A stretch of 64,000 nt of DNA from Trichostrongylus colubriformis (GCA_963978905.1 OZ022257.1:51664873-51728872); one strand, 5' to 3'. Shown: positions 12,291 through 25,760, numbered from the stretch's first letter. A program made the numbers and translations. The notes: generated from the letters alone by a model not told the origin.

Positions 12291-15224
12291 ATCAGTTATA
12301 GGAGGCCAGCAGGATAGGGGCCACGTAAGAGGCACGAATCCTAATAAAGAGCGAAACATCGACTGGACAAATGAAGGTCAGAGAAGCCCCAAGACATCAA
12401 GCATATTAGCGGAAGTGTCACCCACCCATAAAACCTACTAAAAAAGTTGAAACTGCCGTAGAGAAGGTTGAGCGGTGTCAAGAAACTTCAAGAGGAATGG
12501 GATGTTGTACTTGGCTGCTGAGGACAGAATTATACGGCCGTGCCAGGAGGAACGAAGCAAAAACTAGCCATGTCAATTTTTATAGTTTTTATGGGACATT
12601 TTTTCGGGGATGAGGAGTCGTAAGGCATCACTTCTGGTCATGGAACGGCTACCGCCAATCATCGCAAGGATCCTATCGAGGCGGCTAAATTTTTTTGCAC
12701 GACGCTTGACGATCTTTATAAGTCTCCACCATGCAGTCTATCTATCATCAGCAGTACAACTATCAAGCGAAGAGAATTCTGAGGGGTTCAAAGGAAATCC
12801 CCAGTGAAAAACCAACTAGAGAACCGCAACTAGAGGAGGAACGAGCAGCGAAGCACATGTTTTCCGGGGGACCACACATTGTCTTGTGTCTGCACTTTCA
12901 AAAAAAAAACCATGTTCCGTGCTTCAACCGTCTTTTCTTCTCGTTCACCACAATAATACGTGCATTTCCCAGCCATCACTTCTCTTTCTTCAGTTACTTG
13001 TGACAAAGAATGAGTGCTTGTCAAGAAAATCAACATTTTCGGGACTACTGTAGCATGGATGTGGTGCAATACTACTAAGCAGATTGCATCGCTGCTTGGG
13101 AGAACAGGGAAAATCGGCGTAGATTCAGCTGAAAAGCCGTGCATTTTATGCCGTCAGAAGTACTCTGATGGCGGCCGTTCTTCTTCTACAGAGACTAGTG
13201 GAGCGTGGGAACTAAGGTCATTGATATTAGTTCGCAGTGAAAGAGTATATGCTTCCTGGAGAGGAGAAAGTAGTTAAAATGACGATCTGTGGGACATTAG
13301 AGTGCGGGGAAATCCCCCGAAGGCGTAGATGTTACAAAAAGCAAGGCGAAAGGATAGAACGAGTGGTAGGGAAATCCCAAGCGTATTGAAAAAGCGAGGC
13401 CGAAATAGCGAGTTATCAGGTAGGCTATCATCCACTCTGTAGCATCGTACAGGAAATGGAAAGCCACGGAAGCAGTTCAAAGGCTGAATGAAATTTCACT
13501 AATCAAACAATCCAAACTAATCCACCGGATATTCCTCATCAAAATTCAGTGCTTTCGAGAGTGAAGAAATATAAATGAAATATGAGTGAGATGGATATAA
13601 AAAAGATAAATTGAAAAGGTGTTTCGACGAACGATTGGTGCAGCAGAGAAAGTGTGAGGATTCGCAAGAGCCACTCATTTTCCATTACAGAATCGAATGC
13701 CAATACCTCATAGGCAAAGAACCGGTCAAAATTACGTACAGAGGGTTCAAAACGAAGATCAAAGAAAGAAACGAAGCTCGTCATTTCGAAGCAGTTCCTG
13801 ACTTCAATATCGGACGGAAACTTTGAACCCTAGAGGATTTAAATAGGGGCTGCTGAAGGCACCCCAAAGAACGTGCACGCGTCGAAGATCTACCGTTAAA
13901 GGATTACGTGCATTCGGAGAAGAGGTGAGTGAGAGAACTGGAATATCGTTTAAAACTTCAGTCCAATATGAAAAGATCATTTAGGAAGATCTAATTTCTG
14001 GACGCCAAGCTCTCTTTACGTTTTAAGAACCCGAAAGATTAAAAAGGAAACGAAATGAGTTGGACCTAGTAATACACGAAACGAGGACAGCTCCCACAGA
14101 GTTTCTACGATCTCTGTTTTTCTAGACCTGGAGATAAATGGACCTAATGCAACAATTGTCAGTCCCAAAAGTGTAGATTACATCATTATCAAAAAATGCA
14201 GCGAAACCGTAAAATAGATGTCGCAACTCGCACCGTATACTGGCGATAACGGGTGGGGACTACAGAGGATGAAAAAGCACAAACGCAACTGGTAAGGGCT
14301 TCAGTATGCACGCATGATGACTCCCAGCTTCGATTCCCACCCAGTGTGTACAGGAATTCGCAACCACATGTAATCCAAAAGAGTCACATAGAAAATAGTG
14401 CCAAGAGATTGATGGCATATTCACAGCCACAACATGTCATTTTATGAAAGCATGCATGCAAAATGATATGGTGCAGAGAGAGAGAAAAAACGGAACATGA
14501 GATTACGAATACATATAAAAGGGATTGATAAAATAGGAAATAGCAACAATGATTTTAACAAGCTTTCATCGCACCAATTTATTATATCACTTTGATGATA
14601 TTTACTTCAGGAAAGTTAGTATATGACTTTATATACCATATTTTGGAGTGTTTACAATAATGATAAAATACCGATAAGCACACACACGCACAAAGTGAAC
14701 AACAATTTATCGGTGACCTCATCAACGACGTCACAATGCCACCGCGACGCCACACCCCTCCTAAATGACATGTCGGCAAATTGGACACCGGAAGTGGCTA
14801 TTTATATACATAAGAATGGGTTAGCGAACGACTATAACGATCGACCCCTGGCGATCCTGCATTTTTGCATGCAAATAGGTGCTTGATGATTGCGACAAGC
14901 TCTCGGAGGACAATCACAAGGAGGAGAGAGATCCAACAATTTGAAGCCATGTGTGGTGGATACGATAGTCGGGAAAGCGGAGAGAAACCGACATGATGTC
15001 GGCATATCAGGAAATAGAAGCGGTGCAAAAAATTTATGACTATTGTTCCAGCGCGTTCGCTTACTCCTTTCCGAATTTCTATCAAAAAGGAATTAATCAT
15101 AGCAAAACGGACTGGTTTCAGAGTATTTCATGTCAAAAACATTACGCTTTCTATACACAACACAACATATTACCTAAGAAAAAAAAGAAAAAGTAAGACG
15201 TACCAAAGGAGCTGACACTTGTGC
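12291..15224. other. No supportable gene
   Basis: An ATG-initiated frame at 12,731-13,003 and several others overlap here in different frames. None has a recognisable domain or a continuing exon, so I see no gene. Confidence 0.4.
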
Positions 15225-15360
15225 ACAACTTTCGTAACTGTGTTATCAAAAAAACTGATCCCAACACGAGTATACGAAAAAGAAAATAAGTACAACTTTC
15301 GTAACTGTGTTATCAAAAAAACTGATCCCAACACGAGTATACGAAAAAGAAAATAAGTAC
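15225..15360 (+). repeat. Two-copy tandem duplication, 67-bp unit
   Basis: A 67-bp unit beginning ACAACTTTCGTAACTG and ending in AGAAAATAAGT is repeated twice head to tail with no differences that I can see. The identity implies a recent slippage or unequal exchange. No coding function is apparent. Confidence 0.95.
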
Positions 15361-18300
15361 AAGATATCACCAGACAAGTGAAAATTATCCTGCCAAAAAT
15401 CTATATCCAAGATACGAGAGTAGATGCCCTTAGGATTGTGGTCATTATAGAAACCCATGTCCAAATCATACAAAAAAAACCCGGTGAAAAGCAGAATTAG
15501 GCGCAGATCGTTGATATTCTAGTGAATAGCAATGTGATGATTTTTGTTGAAAAGGACACCTGTTGAAAGGTTTTGAACGTGACATAGTAGTGCGACAGAG
15601 AAAAGACATCACGTGGATATAAATGTGAAGAGACGCTGTGGAAAACCGGTTCAGCAATCGGTGTGGATCGACCGATGACTACTAAATATCTATATAATCT
15701 ATTGCTTTGTTGAAAGAACTTCTAGAATAAGTGAATCAGCTGTAACACCATGGCACCAGAATCTGATGCACCGATGCATCAAATGTCGAGAATGAAGTAT
15801 TATTGAGAAAGATGAAACTCAATTATGGAATTTTGACGACGGATCATAACGAAATACAGGTAGCTCATTACTTTCCAAGATTAATACAAGCAAAACTTTC
15901 AGATGTTGAAGAACAACAAGTATCATAGAGTTTAAAAATAGGCATGTTTATGCTAAAATGTGCAAAAATGCGTTGTTCTTAAACGGATCACCAAACTGTT
16001 CAATAATAATTTGACGCATATAAAACCAACAATATTAAAATCTTACCAGGGTTAATCTCGTTTCTTCAATATGAGCTCCACCTTGACACGTTCTGAAAAG
16101 CAATAACGGTAATTCTGTGGAAGAAATCACTAGACTGCATTTTAAGTTTCCAAAAAGGGAAACAAAGTTAGCGACGCGCAAACAGTAACTAATGAACAGT
16201 ATACTTTTCAAGAGCCGCAAGCTTGTAACGATTGGGTTCCGATCTCGATGCAATAATATTAAGGGCTATGTACTTAAATAAAAAACCAACAAGACTTACA
16301 TTGGTTTTCGCGAAAACCAAGCGTTTCAATCAGCATATCAGTGATATCTAAAAGTTCATCAGTTTAAGCGAGACGAGGCAAAAAAAAACCGACAAAATGC
16401 AGAGACACGAAAGAGAATATGTCACATCTTCCGCACGCGATATTAAGTGACGAGGAGTTGTGGGAGAAAGAGCAAGAAAACGGAATAATGACCAGTACTA
16501 TATCAATAAAATTAGCCATTTCCTCAAATAAAACTATGACGAAAAATCGATGTCGTCACAAGCCATGCATGGGCTGCGCAAGATGTTTGTCAGTAAGCCG
16601 CCATAAGTGGTAGCAACAGGTAATGAGGGGAAGACAGGGAAGTGAAACGCTGTAGTGAAAGAGAATCAAATGGTGATAGATCGCGTCGCCTGTTCCATGC
16701 GTCGCGACGGGTGTGGTTCTGTGATCGCATTTGCCGCGACGCGTGACAGAAAACACTGATTCGATGACGCAACATAGTAGGGTCTTAAAACATAACTGTG
16801 GTCTGGAATAAGCATGACTCGCTATAATATGATGCAATAGGCATATATAATATAACAGTAGGAAGATAGCAATATTGAGCAGAAAACACTGAACGAATGG
16901 AGGGAGGAAAGTCCAACTCGGAGAAAATGATCTCACAAGTTCGTGCGCGACTGCAATTTGTCGTGCGTCTTAGTTTTGATAGTAGACAGCCATCCATAGA
17001 TAGTCAGTTGACTTTTGACCGAGAAGAACGAATTCTCAGTGGGATCCTACGTCAATACCAAGCGCGAAATAGAACGTATAAAATCAAAATGAAGTGTGCT
17101 TTCTGTAAATCTGAGCTTACTTATTGACACACTTGATTGTTAACAAGCTATTACTATGCATAATTCTTATATTATTTTACGCCTAGTATCGAAATGAATG
17201 ATGAGGACCTGTTAGAACTTGGCTTTTGCTTTTTGTGGTAGCAGTAGCATAGCTCCACAAGTACCCACCGGAGCGCGTAGACGTTGCGTGTGACCCTAAA
17301 GGACAATGTTTTTCTAATGTGCTCTTTCCTCAAGGATGAGTGACAGGGACGTCCAAATCCTTTAAATTCAAACCGGACAGATATTCAAAGGGAACGGCAT
17401 GTGCGTCAGTGTCCTTGGCTTTTGTTAACTTGAATGCCACATATCACAGATTCATAGAGAACCTCGTTAAAGGCAGCTATTCTTGTATGGCCCACGGATG
17501 AGTGAAGAACCTAAACCACATTCATATGACGCTTCCCTCATGCACCACCTGTCTGATTGAGAGCTCCACTGACGGCAGATAACACCTCCTTGAATGAGTT
17601 CGATACGTTGCCTCTCGCACTTCCCTAAACTGAGAATTGAATCGTATTTAAAGGAATTCAAGAAATGTATTTAGTTGCCCCCATAAAAGATGGTTATTTG
17701 AGAGGAAGTCTCGTCTGGTGCACTTGTCGCTGCCCCTCCCCCCCCCCCCAACAGCTTTGCCCATTTCCTCATCTAATCGAAAATCGATGTGTGAAAAGGA
17801 TATGGGAAGCCCAAATGAGATTGTGCTTTGGTAATTAAAGGAACCAACTAAGAGGAAACGAGAGGAAGATTAAATGATCGTTCTGAAACGAACATTTGAA
17901 GTTTAAAGCGATAATCGGTAGAGAAAAGAAAAGAGCGCAATTTCGTGGTTTGTATTCGCATCTGCCGCGAACATCTCTTAGAGCTGCAACATCATCTTTC
18001 CGAGTTGCTCGCTGAAGGCGTCACTTGTTGTCTCGTAGAGAGTAGTTCATTCATTCATTCAGATAAAGTGAAACAACAAGCAGCAGCAATCAATTCAACC
18101 AATGAATGGAAGAACAAGCGAAAGGGTAAGAAAAAAGGTAAGCGAAAAATCCATAAAATTCACACTCGACATCTCAGCAAGTTGTAGTGTGTGTAGTGTC
18201 TGTAATCTAAGGAACTGCAAGCGATGCGGTAGGTCTAACTGTAGGCCAAAATTGTCACCTTCGCTGTCGTTAAGCCGACAGATGACCTAATTTTACATAG

Positions 18301-18687
18301 AAAATTGGCCAGCTCTGAAGAAAATATGAAAACCTCTACTCAAATCTAATGTATGACTGGCCACCTTTCGAGTAAATGGGACCTTGATTCAAGCAAAAAC
18401 GTACTGACAAATCAAAACCAGAACGTTCCAACGCTGATGGACCTGCGCTAGGAGTGGGAGGGGGACATGAGCCCAGTGCATCGAAATCCACATTCCAGCA
18501 GAATCAAAACAAGCTAATAACATTGTTGTGACACGAACAATTTATTGGCCCAGGAGCCATATACTAGGGAAGAGAAGGATCTCCGTGACAGATGAACTCA
18601 TATTCAACACATAATTCACTGAAAAACATTCCATGGTAGAGCACTGACTGGAAGTCTGACTGCGAAGTAAATATTTATATATGAAAA
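15361..18687. other. No supportable gene; one poly-C run
   Basis: Only short frames without domains are present. A run of twelve C residues lies at 17,738-17,749. A simple CATTCATTCATT stretch occurs near 18,050. Confidence 0.45.
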
Positions 18688-18830
18688 TTTCATACAGATT
18701 TTAAATACACCATGTGAATAACTGATTCAGCAAAAACACATTGAAACAGCGAGAGTGAAATCCGCCGTCTCTATGTGTTTTTGCTGAATCAGCTATTCAT
18801 ATCATGTATGTGTAATCTGAATAATAATAG
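18688..18830. repeat. Fold-back element, about 140 bp
   Basis: The left arm contains AATAACTGATTCAGCAAAAA and the right arm its complement, TTTTTGCTGAATCAGCTATT, around a core of about 40 bp. Weaker complementarity continues outward on both sides. The structure is that of a small inverted-repeat element. Confidence 0.75.
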
Positions 18831-18839
18831 GCTAAAGCG

Positions 18840-18985
18840 AACGAGACAGATGGTTTAACAGATGCTTTCTCATGTGGGAGGAGGGGTTATGGGTTTTAGC
18901 TAGGCCCAGGCAGGGAAAGGAGTTAGAGGTCGGTGGAAATTTTGCGCCTTCTCTTCCCCCCCCCCTCTCCGACTTTAATTGACCC
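18840..18985 (-). repeat. Partial copy of the GGGTC 8-bp-TSD fold-back family
   Basis: This stretch ends in CCGACTTTAATTGACCC, the inverted terminus of the family described at 19,082-19,306, and carries the same internal CATGTGGGAGGAGGGG block. Only one end is recognisable, so it is truncated. It contains a run of ten C residues (18,956-18,965). Confidence 0.7.
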
Positions 18986-19081
18986 AATAAATTTTATACG
19001 AGCAAATATTGGAGTTATGTGGATATGTGGGTGGGGGAGGAGGAATTTTAAGCCAAAATGAGTACAAAATAAATCCATTCC

Positions 19082-19306
19082 GGGTCAAATAAAGTCGGGG
19101 CGGGAGACACAACCTTGAGTCGACGTCGAAGCTCCTGTCCCTCCCTAGGCTTGGGCTAAAATTGATATCCCCTCCTCCCACATGAAAAAGCATCTGTTAT
19201 AGCATCTGTCTTATCTGCTTTAGCCTTAACCTAGGGAGGGAAAGAAGCTTTGACGTCGATGAAAATTTTGCGTCCCCCCCCCCCATCCCCCGACTTTATT
19301 TGACCC
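19082..19306 (+). mobile_element. Small inverted-repeat element with GGGTC ends and 7-8 bp target duplication
   Basis: The element begins GGGTCAAATAAAGTCGGGG and ends CCCCGACTTTATTTGACCC. Its flanks are TCCATTCC on the left (19,074-19,081) and CCCATTCC on the right (19,307-19,314), a direct duplication matching at seven of eight positions. A second full copy at 36,556-36,805 has a perfect 8-bp duplication. An 8-bp duplication is the usual hAT signature, although these ends are not the classic hAT consensus. No coding capacity is present, so it is a MITE-like element. Confidence 0.8.
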
Positions 19307-19307
19307 C

Positions 19308-20300
19308 CCATTCCAGAACATCCAGCAAAACCAGTAAATCGAAATTCCAGCACAACCAAAGCAAAATAAGTAGACAACAGGGGACACTATAAAAGAGGAG
19401 ATCGTAAGCCACGCAATTGAACTGCACCTCATGTCAAAAAGACAAAAGTTAAGATGAGTAAACCACCAGTCCCCCCGCAGCATTTCTGCAATGTGGCAGT
19501 GCTGTTGTATACTAACAGACGGATCCATGTGACAAAAGAAAGCAGAAAATTTTAAGAAAAAAACATGAGCGGAGCGATACACAGTTAAACCACACCTGGC
19601 TGAGTATTCGATGTGAGATACAACGCACGTATGTGACTGTTTGGCGAAACAAAATGAGTGTAAAGCAAGAACGCCTACCGATCGCCCGGACAAAATGAGG
19701 GGTTTTTCGCTGCAAGCGCAGACATAACGTGACAGACGATCGCCGGTCAACAAAGCCACCAATCGATGGGCATTCTAATCATGGCATTAACCAGTCAATA
19801 GGGGTATCAGAGCAATATTACAGAGAAGAATTGATCCATGAACAGCCTGAGGAGCCGTAGAAAATGCTGGAATGTTCTGGTTCAGGCTCGCGCTGAATGC
19901 TGTGTGTACACGCATGTGTGGGGAGCGCCGAGAGCGAGCTGCGTCGATCAGGGACAAGGCCACGCCCATTTGGGACGGGCGATGAGACGGACTCGACAAT
20001 GAGCACCAATATCAAGTCGTGACACCTTTGAGGGCGATGGTCTCGGTTTCGATCGCATGGTTCGTTATATCGATTGAATTGATCGATTGTTCTGAGTAAC
20101 TCAGCTTTCTGCGTGCGTTTTGTAGGTTCCAATACAAGCCACTGAAGTATTCATTGAAATTTTGAATGCCTCATCGAAAAGCAGTGCCTCAGAACTGGAG
20201 GCGCTGCTTACGCTTGCAGTGTCCAAGGGATCAGTTTCCTTCAAGGCGAAAGAGTCCTTCCCCTCTAGAAAGAGTCGGTCTGCTGTACTGGACTGGTCTA
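19308..20300. other. No supportable gene
   Basis: A long minus-strand open frame (178 codons) covers 19,226-19,762. It runs into the repeat next door and shows no domain, so I treat it as chance. Nothing else convincing is seen. Confidence 0.4.
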
Positions 20301-21545
20301 CAATACCGCTCACATTTTTTGAAAAATCGACGGTGGTCGACGGATTAAACGGCACAAACCGTCGCACAGTCATAACTTCGTTAAAAATGAATAAAATGGG
20401 AAAAATTTAGCAGCATTAGATTCGTCTCGATGCGGCGAATTCAACGACCTATAGGAGATCGAATTTTGATAATTAGGTCACCAGCTTCTCGGTAAAAGCT
20501 GCAAAGATTTCTTTTTTTCACCCTCAGACAAGACTCCGACTTTTTTCGGCTTACATTCATATGTTCATTTGTTGCTCGCCCACGCTCTGCACAAACATCA
20601 TTTTTTTTAGTGAGCTACCTCAAAGTTTCAGGATACTTTTCAGCACCAAATTCCACGACATTTTCGAGAGTTTTTAAGCTCATTTCTTCAGAGTCGGTGG
20701 ACAAATCGAGAAGATAACTAACCTATCACAAAGTACTCGCTACGTACAGCAAGAATTACCTTCACTTACGAATGGCAGGCAAGGGATTCTTCTGCGATGA
20801 AGCTTCAAACATCGGTAAACGGCGTACTTTGAACTCTGAATAATTTACCTTCTCTTTCCTAAAATAACATTTTGATCAATGAAAATAGCATGGAGTCTTC
20901 GAATACAACATCCTACACCTCCAGAAAATGGAAGGGGCATTCAAACAATGCCCAGAATCACGAATTTAAAAAGAATGTTAATTGCACATGAAAGTATGAA
21001 TATGGATAAACACTAATTAATTTCAGACGGAACCTATACTACCGCATTCAGTGTCAAAAAACTGTTCATCGGTGTAAAGACCATCTCACTGCAAGAGTTT
21101 TGAGTTTAGGAGCACTTTGTGATAGGTTAGTTATCTTCTCAATTTGTCCACCGACTCTGACGAAATGAGCTTAAAAACTCTCGAAAATGTCGTGGAATTT
21201 GGTGCTGAAAAGTATCCTGAAACTTTGAGGTTGCTCACTAAAAAAATGATGTTTGTGCAGAGCGTGGGCGAGCAACAAATGAACATGTGAATGTAAGCCG
21301 AAAAAAGTCGGAGTTTTGCCTGAGGGTAACAAAAAGGAAATCTTTGCAACTTTTACCGAGAAGCTGGTGACCTACTTATAAATTCGATCTCCTATAGGTC
21401 GTTGAATTCGCCGCATCGAGACGAATCTAATGCTGCTAAATTTTTCCCATTTTATTCATTTTTAACGAAGTTATGACTGTGCGACGGTTTGTGCCGTTTA
21501 ATCCGTCGACCACCGTCGATTTTTCAAAAAATGTGAGCGGTATTG
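20301..21545. mobile_element. 1,245-bp element with ~430-bp terminal inverted repeats, TA-flanked
   Basis: The left arm (20,301 to about 20,737) and right arm (about 21,112-21,545) are inverted copies of each other, with only scattered differences along about 430 bp. The spacer is about 374 bp. Ends read CAATACCGCTCACATTTTTT and its complement, with TA directly outside on both sides (20,299-20,300 and 21,546-21,547). That fits a Tc1/mariner-superfamily target duplication with unusually long arms. I find no transposase in the spacer, so it is probably non-autonomous. Transcription across it would give a long hairpin RNA. Confidence 0.85.
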
Positions 21546-21547
21546 TA

Positions 21548-22529
21548 CAAGGGTAATTTCCAGTAGTAAGGACGCTTGTTGTTAGTCATTAGAGCCATTA
21601 GGCCTGCTTAAACCGGTACTAGAAATGGGAAACTACACTTGAAGTTCTTGTGTAAGCCACACTAATCAACCTTTGATTCATTTCATTTCATAGAGCCGAT
21701 GCAATGCGCATGAGAAAAGGGCTGACTCATGGTCTACCTACCTACACCGCATACGGGCAGTCTCGCCGTTCCAGAGTGGCCGTTCCAGAGTGGCACCAAG
21801 CATCCGAAGAGTAACGACGGTGAAGTGTGTTTGAAGCCGACCCTTATTTTAATTTTGAAAATTAACAGCTTAAAATATACCTTGTTCGGCTCTCCTTTAC
21901 TAAAAGTTCTGCTAAAATTTGTCCTACTGGTAGTCCACCGGTCGCAAAATACCAAGGCTCTAAGGAAGGCGAAGACGCCGTAAGGCTAGCCTCGAATAAA
22001 TAAGATCGTGAATCTTGGAAGGCTTCAAAAAAAAATTAGCCAGTAGTTCAAATTAGCTTAAATCCATCAATAATTACTACATTTTTCTATTCTTTTTTAT
22101 TTTCAGATTTGGGGTATCGGGTTTAATAATAAAGGCCAACCACAACTGTATGATCTCCTTCTAGTGTTGCTGACATGTCTAAATTATTTGAGGAATAATC
22201 AGCTGTGGCCCATCTGCTTCATTCCCCGACATACATCCCTCTGAGTCCGAGACTGTCCATCAATGGCACAACCATCCGTTAACATGAGCGACAGGCATGG
22301 TAACCGTAGTGGTCACTTCCTCATATATGTATAAGTGAAACTAGTAGAACGATTACTGAAAAAAATGGAGAGAAGGAATAAGAATAACGTAAGTTGAAGT
22401 TCTATCGGGGATATTCCGGAACATATTGAAGCAGTTTTTTTTATAATCTTTGAGCATCCATCAGTAAAAGACAATATAATTCTATGGGCTATCTGTTGTG
22501 ATATTTGATTCCCTATCGCAAGACCTACA
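21548..22529. other. No supportable gene
   Basis: Short frames only. I see no domains, RNA genes or clear repeats in this interval. Confidence 0.45.
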
Positions 22530-22605
22530 CCCAGGGTACACCGCGAGTCGAACGTTCCTCGACAGGGGGTCATATTTGACCAATTGGAGGAGGGGGGGGG
22601 TCGTC
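22530..22605 (+). repeat. Partial copy of the GGGTACACC...CGAC dispersed repeat
   Basis: The stretch carries CCAGGGTACACCGCGAGTCG followed by CCTCGACAGGGGGTCATATTTGACC and a G-rich tail. The same order of motifs opens the copies at 23,863 and 28,212. Only the first ~75 bp are recognisable here. Confidence 0.7.
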
Positions 22606-23862
22606 CCTTTTAACGCACTAACCGTAGCATCGGATGCGAGTATCGAAGATCTGATGAAGCAGCCAAGAAAATCAAGTAGTCATCGACTGACCGAGGCGAG
22701 AAGGCACTATCCTCTAACCGCCGTTTACGAGACTGGAGAGGAACTGTTCCAATTCACAGTATGGAGCTCGTACTTGATGAGAATGTTAATTCTTTGTTCC
22801 CATAGTGAACTGGTTGGCACTCTAATGACCTGGTCTAATCGGAACACATGCCGTCACCTTCTTTTCGTTCACTAAATGTTTTCACGAACGAAGCAGCGAC
22901 GTCATCAATGCGCATCTCAGTGTTCTTCACGAGATTTGGATATCCACTCGAGGCGGATGGGGTGAGGGAACAAGATTTCCAAGACCGGAACAGAAGGAAG
23001 ACTTTATTAAAGGGCTTTATATTCATCACTGTTTACTTCCAGTATAAGGGCCTGTGTGATACGGAAACCAAACAAACTCTCACAGGAAACCCCTCCCTCC
23101 CACTCCCCGCCCAAGAAAACTACCTTATTTTTGAGCTAAAAGCTTAAAAATGGAAGCCGGATACTTCTCTTCGGTCCTTAATCTTGTAAAGTTCAATACC
23201 TTCAAAAATCCAACACAATAGTTCATTTTATTAGAGACACATCCCGCAAGCCCAAGGAACTCTTCGCAGGCCGATAGCTGCTTCTTTAACGACTATCCAA
23301 CATGCACCTTATTAAGGCCCTACCCTTAGTCCTGGAGCGCTAAAGCTAGGCGCTATGGAAGCCTCAAACTGGGGCTAGAAAACTATTTGGTGTTATTGAT
23401 TCACACGTTCCTTTTCGCTCTTTTCTTGACCCTCTCGACTCTTGCTGGTGTTTCTGGTCTCTCGCCAAGCTTCTTTATTATAGCGAGTCAAGAGGGGAGA
23501 GTTCGAACTTGAGGTTTCAGGTTTTTTACGCTGGTTTTGCTCGCTGACTAGCTATTTAGGAACACAACCTTGATAACCGCGGCAACCAGTCCACAACATT
23601 TGCGGGTTGTGTTGTCAAGGAGGGTACCTGAGCAATTAGCATCATTAGCCTGCTACATCGGCAATGTCACACAAGCATATACCAACATGAGGGAGAAAAT
23701 AAGGTGATCAAAACATGACAAAGCAGACCACAGCACAAATGAGATGTTTCGTGAACGCGCGCAGCACTTTCCACATGGAAATCTACCACGCGCCGTTTTT
23801 GCCCTTTAAGTCAGCTATTTGCTCCTGTCTCCATTAGGTAATAGAAGCAATGAGATGTTGTA
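22606..23862. other. No supportable gene
   Basis: Open frames of up to about 100 codons occur after 22.6 kb, but they start within the neighbouring repeat or lack splice signals and domains. Nothing is called. Confidence 0.4.
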
Positions 23863-24170
23863 ACCGGGGTACTCCGAGAGTCGAGGATCCCTCGATAGGG
23901 GGTCGTATTTGAGCGGACTCGAGGGTGGGGGGTGGGACATACCTTCAAACATCAGCGATAAGCCCTAAAATCTAAATTCTCAATAACCAGATAAAAAGCA
24001 AAGGGTATTTCACCGCGAATCCGTGTGAAAAAATGTGAAATAAATATATTTTTGCTTCAGAAAAGGATACATAGCAATCTGATATAGTAGAGGTCAAAAA
24101 AAGGGGGTCGTATTAGGTCGCCGTGGAGGGGGAGGGGGAGTGGGGGGGGGAGTGGATGTGCTGAACGACT
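23863..24170 (+). repeat. Dispersed ~300-bp repeat, copy A
   Basis: It begins GGGGTACTCCGAGAGTCGAG, then CCTCGATAGGGGGTCGTATT. It contains a GTGAAATAAAT...TTTTTGCTTCA block and ends in GAGGTCAAAAAAAGGGGGTCGTATT plus a G-rich tail. The copy at 28,212-28,510 has the same blocks in the same order. Both ends carry the GGGGGTCGTATT motif in direct orientation. I cannot assign it to a known transposon class. Confidence 0.75.
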
Positions 24171-25608
24171 ATTTTTCTCCACACCCGGAAGTGCTTTGGT
24201 TGTGGCTGTAATGTCAGGCAGAGATGTCTAAACGACGAGCATTCAAGTGCCACCACACATCGATTCAAGAGTGGAGTACATGGCTTCTACTAAAGGGTTC
24301 AATCGAAATCGGAATAAAATCAAACATTTCCTATTATTTTTTGTGATCCTAATTCACTTACTTCTTCATAGAATGGCACAATATTCTCAGCAGATGCAGA
24401 GCATTGCTGTTCATGACAGAAGAGTTTTAAAGTGTACAGAATCAATCTAAGGGGATTACTTGTGAATAGGAGTGGTGAAAGTGGGGATGCTGTCGAGATA
24501 AACATACACATGGAATAAAAAAGTTGCTGTGGCACGTGCCCCCACTATATCACGTGGGAAGTTCCTTCTCTACGCAAAGTTCAAAATTCAAGGATATTTT
24601 AGGAAATCAATTTGATTGATTCCGTACGTCAAGGTCGCTAGTACAAAAGTCACATGGGAGAAACTAGTCCGATTGTCCAGGCTCTTGCAACCCCTTAGCT
24701 GGACCTTGAGAACTTTTGGGAGTTTTATTTGGGGGAGAATAGTCCCCCCAAAGAAAGGATACTGTCTGCGCATTGATGATGGAAATGTCGTTGTCGTATA
24801 GCTAAACCCTAGATTGTGGGATATTGAACAGCAATTCACAATTATGAGCTATTGAAACTTTCGTGGAAGTTATACGAAAATCCTCGCAGAGCGCTACAAG
24901 CCAGCTCACCAGCAACAAGCAGTACGAGGCCTTCTCTTAGCAGTAATTCCAGCTACTCTCTCGCGATCGATCTAATTCGTAAGATGTAATCTATTGGTGG
25001 TAGTCTCTCACGGTCACTAAATCTGAAATGTGATTTCTCATTTGATAGATAAAGGTTTAAGTACTTCCTCATCTACTAAGTTCACTTATTCTTCTCAACA
25101 TCTCTTGCCCTTATTATGAAGTTCTCTGAACGAGGTACACCTTCGTGAGTGTGCAGAACAAAAGAGATAAGTTTTATTCCAGTTAACGAACAGTGAAAGC
25201 ACTGACGGAGTCAGAGACTGTCGAAGTCCAGTGGTATATCGCCAGACAAAACGATTTCAAGGTACTTCAGAAAAGTACCTTGAGAAGTCGAAAGTGGTAA
25301 TTAGAGAATCCAAGGGCAGAGAGGAATGCACACGTCGATAAATTCCTCAGTACCTTGAAGCTGCTCAGGAGTTGATACTGAGGAGTTTATTGACGTGTAG
25401 CGACACAGCGGAAGCTAATGAGGGGAAGCAGAACCAGGAAGAATGCTTCCCTTAAATGGTGGAATTACTCCAAAGGGATAATCTGAGGCGAAACGAACGT
25501 TGGAGGGTGCGTTTCAGGCTCCTTATCACCGCCTCGCTTGAGTGCGTTTCGGTGCTGAGGGTGCTAAAGGCGCAGCCGCCGTAGAGGGAAGTGCAACACC
25601 GTCAACTT
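24171..25608. other. No supportable gene
   Basis: No convincing exons. A locally purine-rich stretch with repeated TACCTTGA-like words occurs near 25.25-25.36 kb, possibly a minor inverted repeat. Confidence 0.4.
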
Positions 25609-25760
25609 AACAATTTCGCGAGCTGCGGTGTCGCACTTTCGCACGCAAAATCGCGGCATTGCACGATCTCAAGGTCGCAGTATCGCGTGCGAAAGTGTAA
25701 CGCCGCAAAAGTGCAGATTCGCGAAGTCCAAAATCGTGAAATCGCAAGTTCCGACAGCGT
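25609..25760. repeat. Imperfect fold-back rich in TCGC/GCGA words
   Basis: The left part reads CACTTTCGCACGCAAAATCG and the right part contains its near complement, CGTGCGAAAGTGTAACGCCG. ATCGC-like words recur every 8-10 bp through the stretch. Similar word-repeats occur at about 26,910-27,000 and 37,830-38,150. Confidence 0.65.

Noticed and set aside
19226..19762. 178-codon minus-strand open frame
   Set aside because: No domain, cysteine/phenylalanine-rich composition unlike a known protein, no splice context, and its end runs into the GGGTC MITE. Frames of this length are expected a few times by chance or symmetry in this much sequence.
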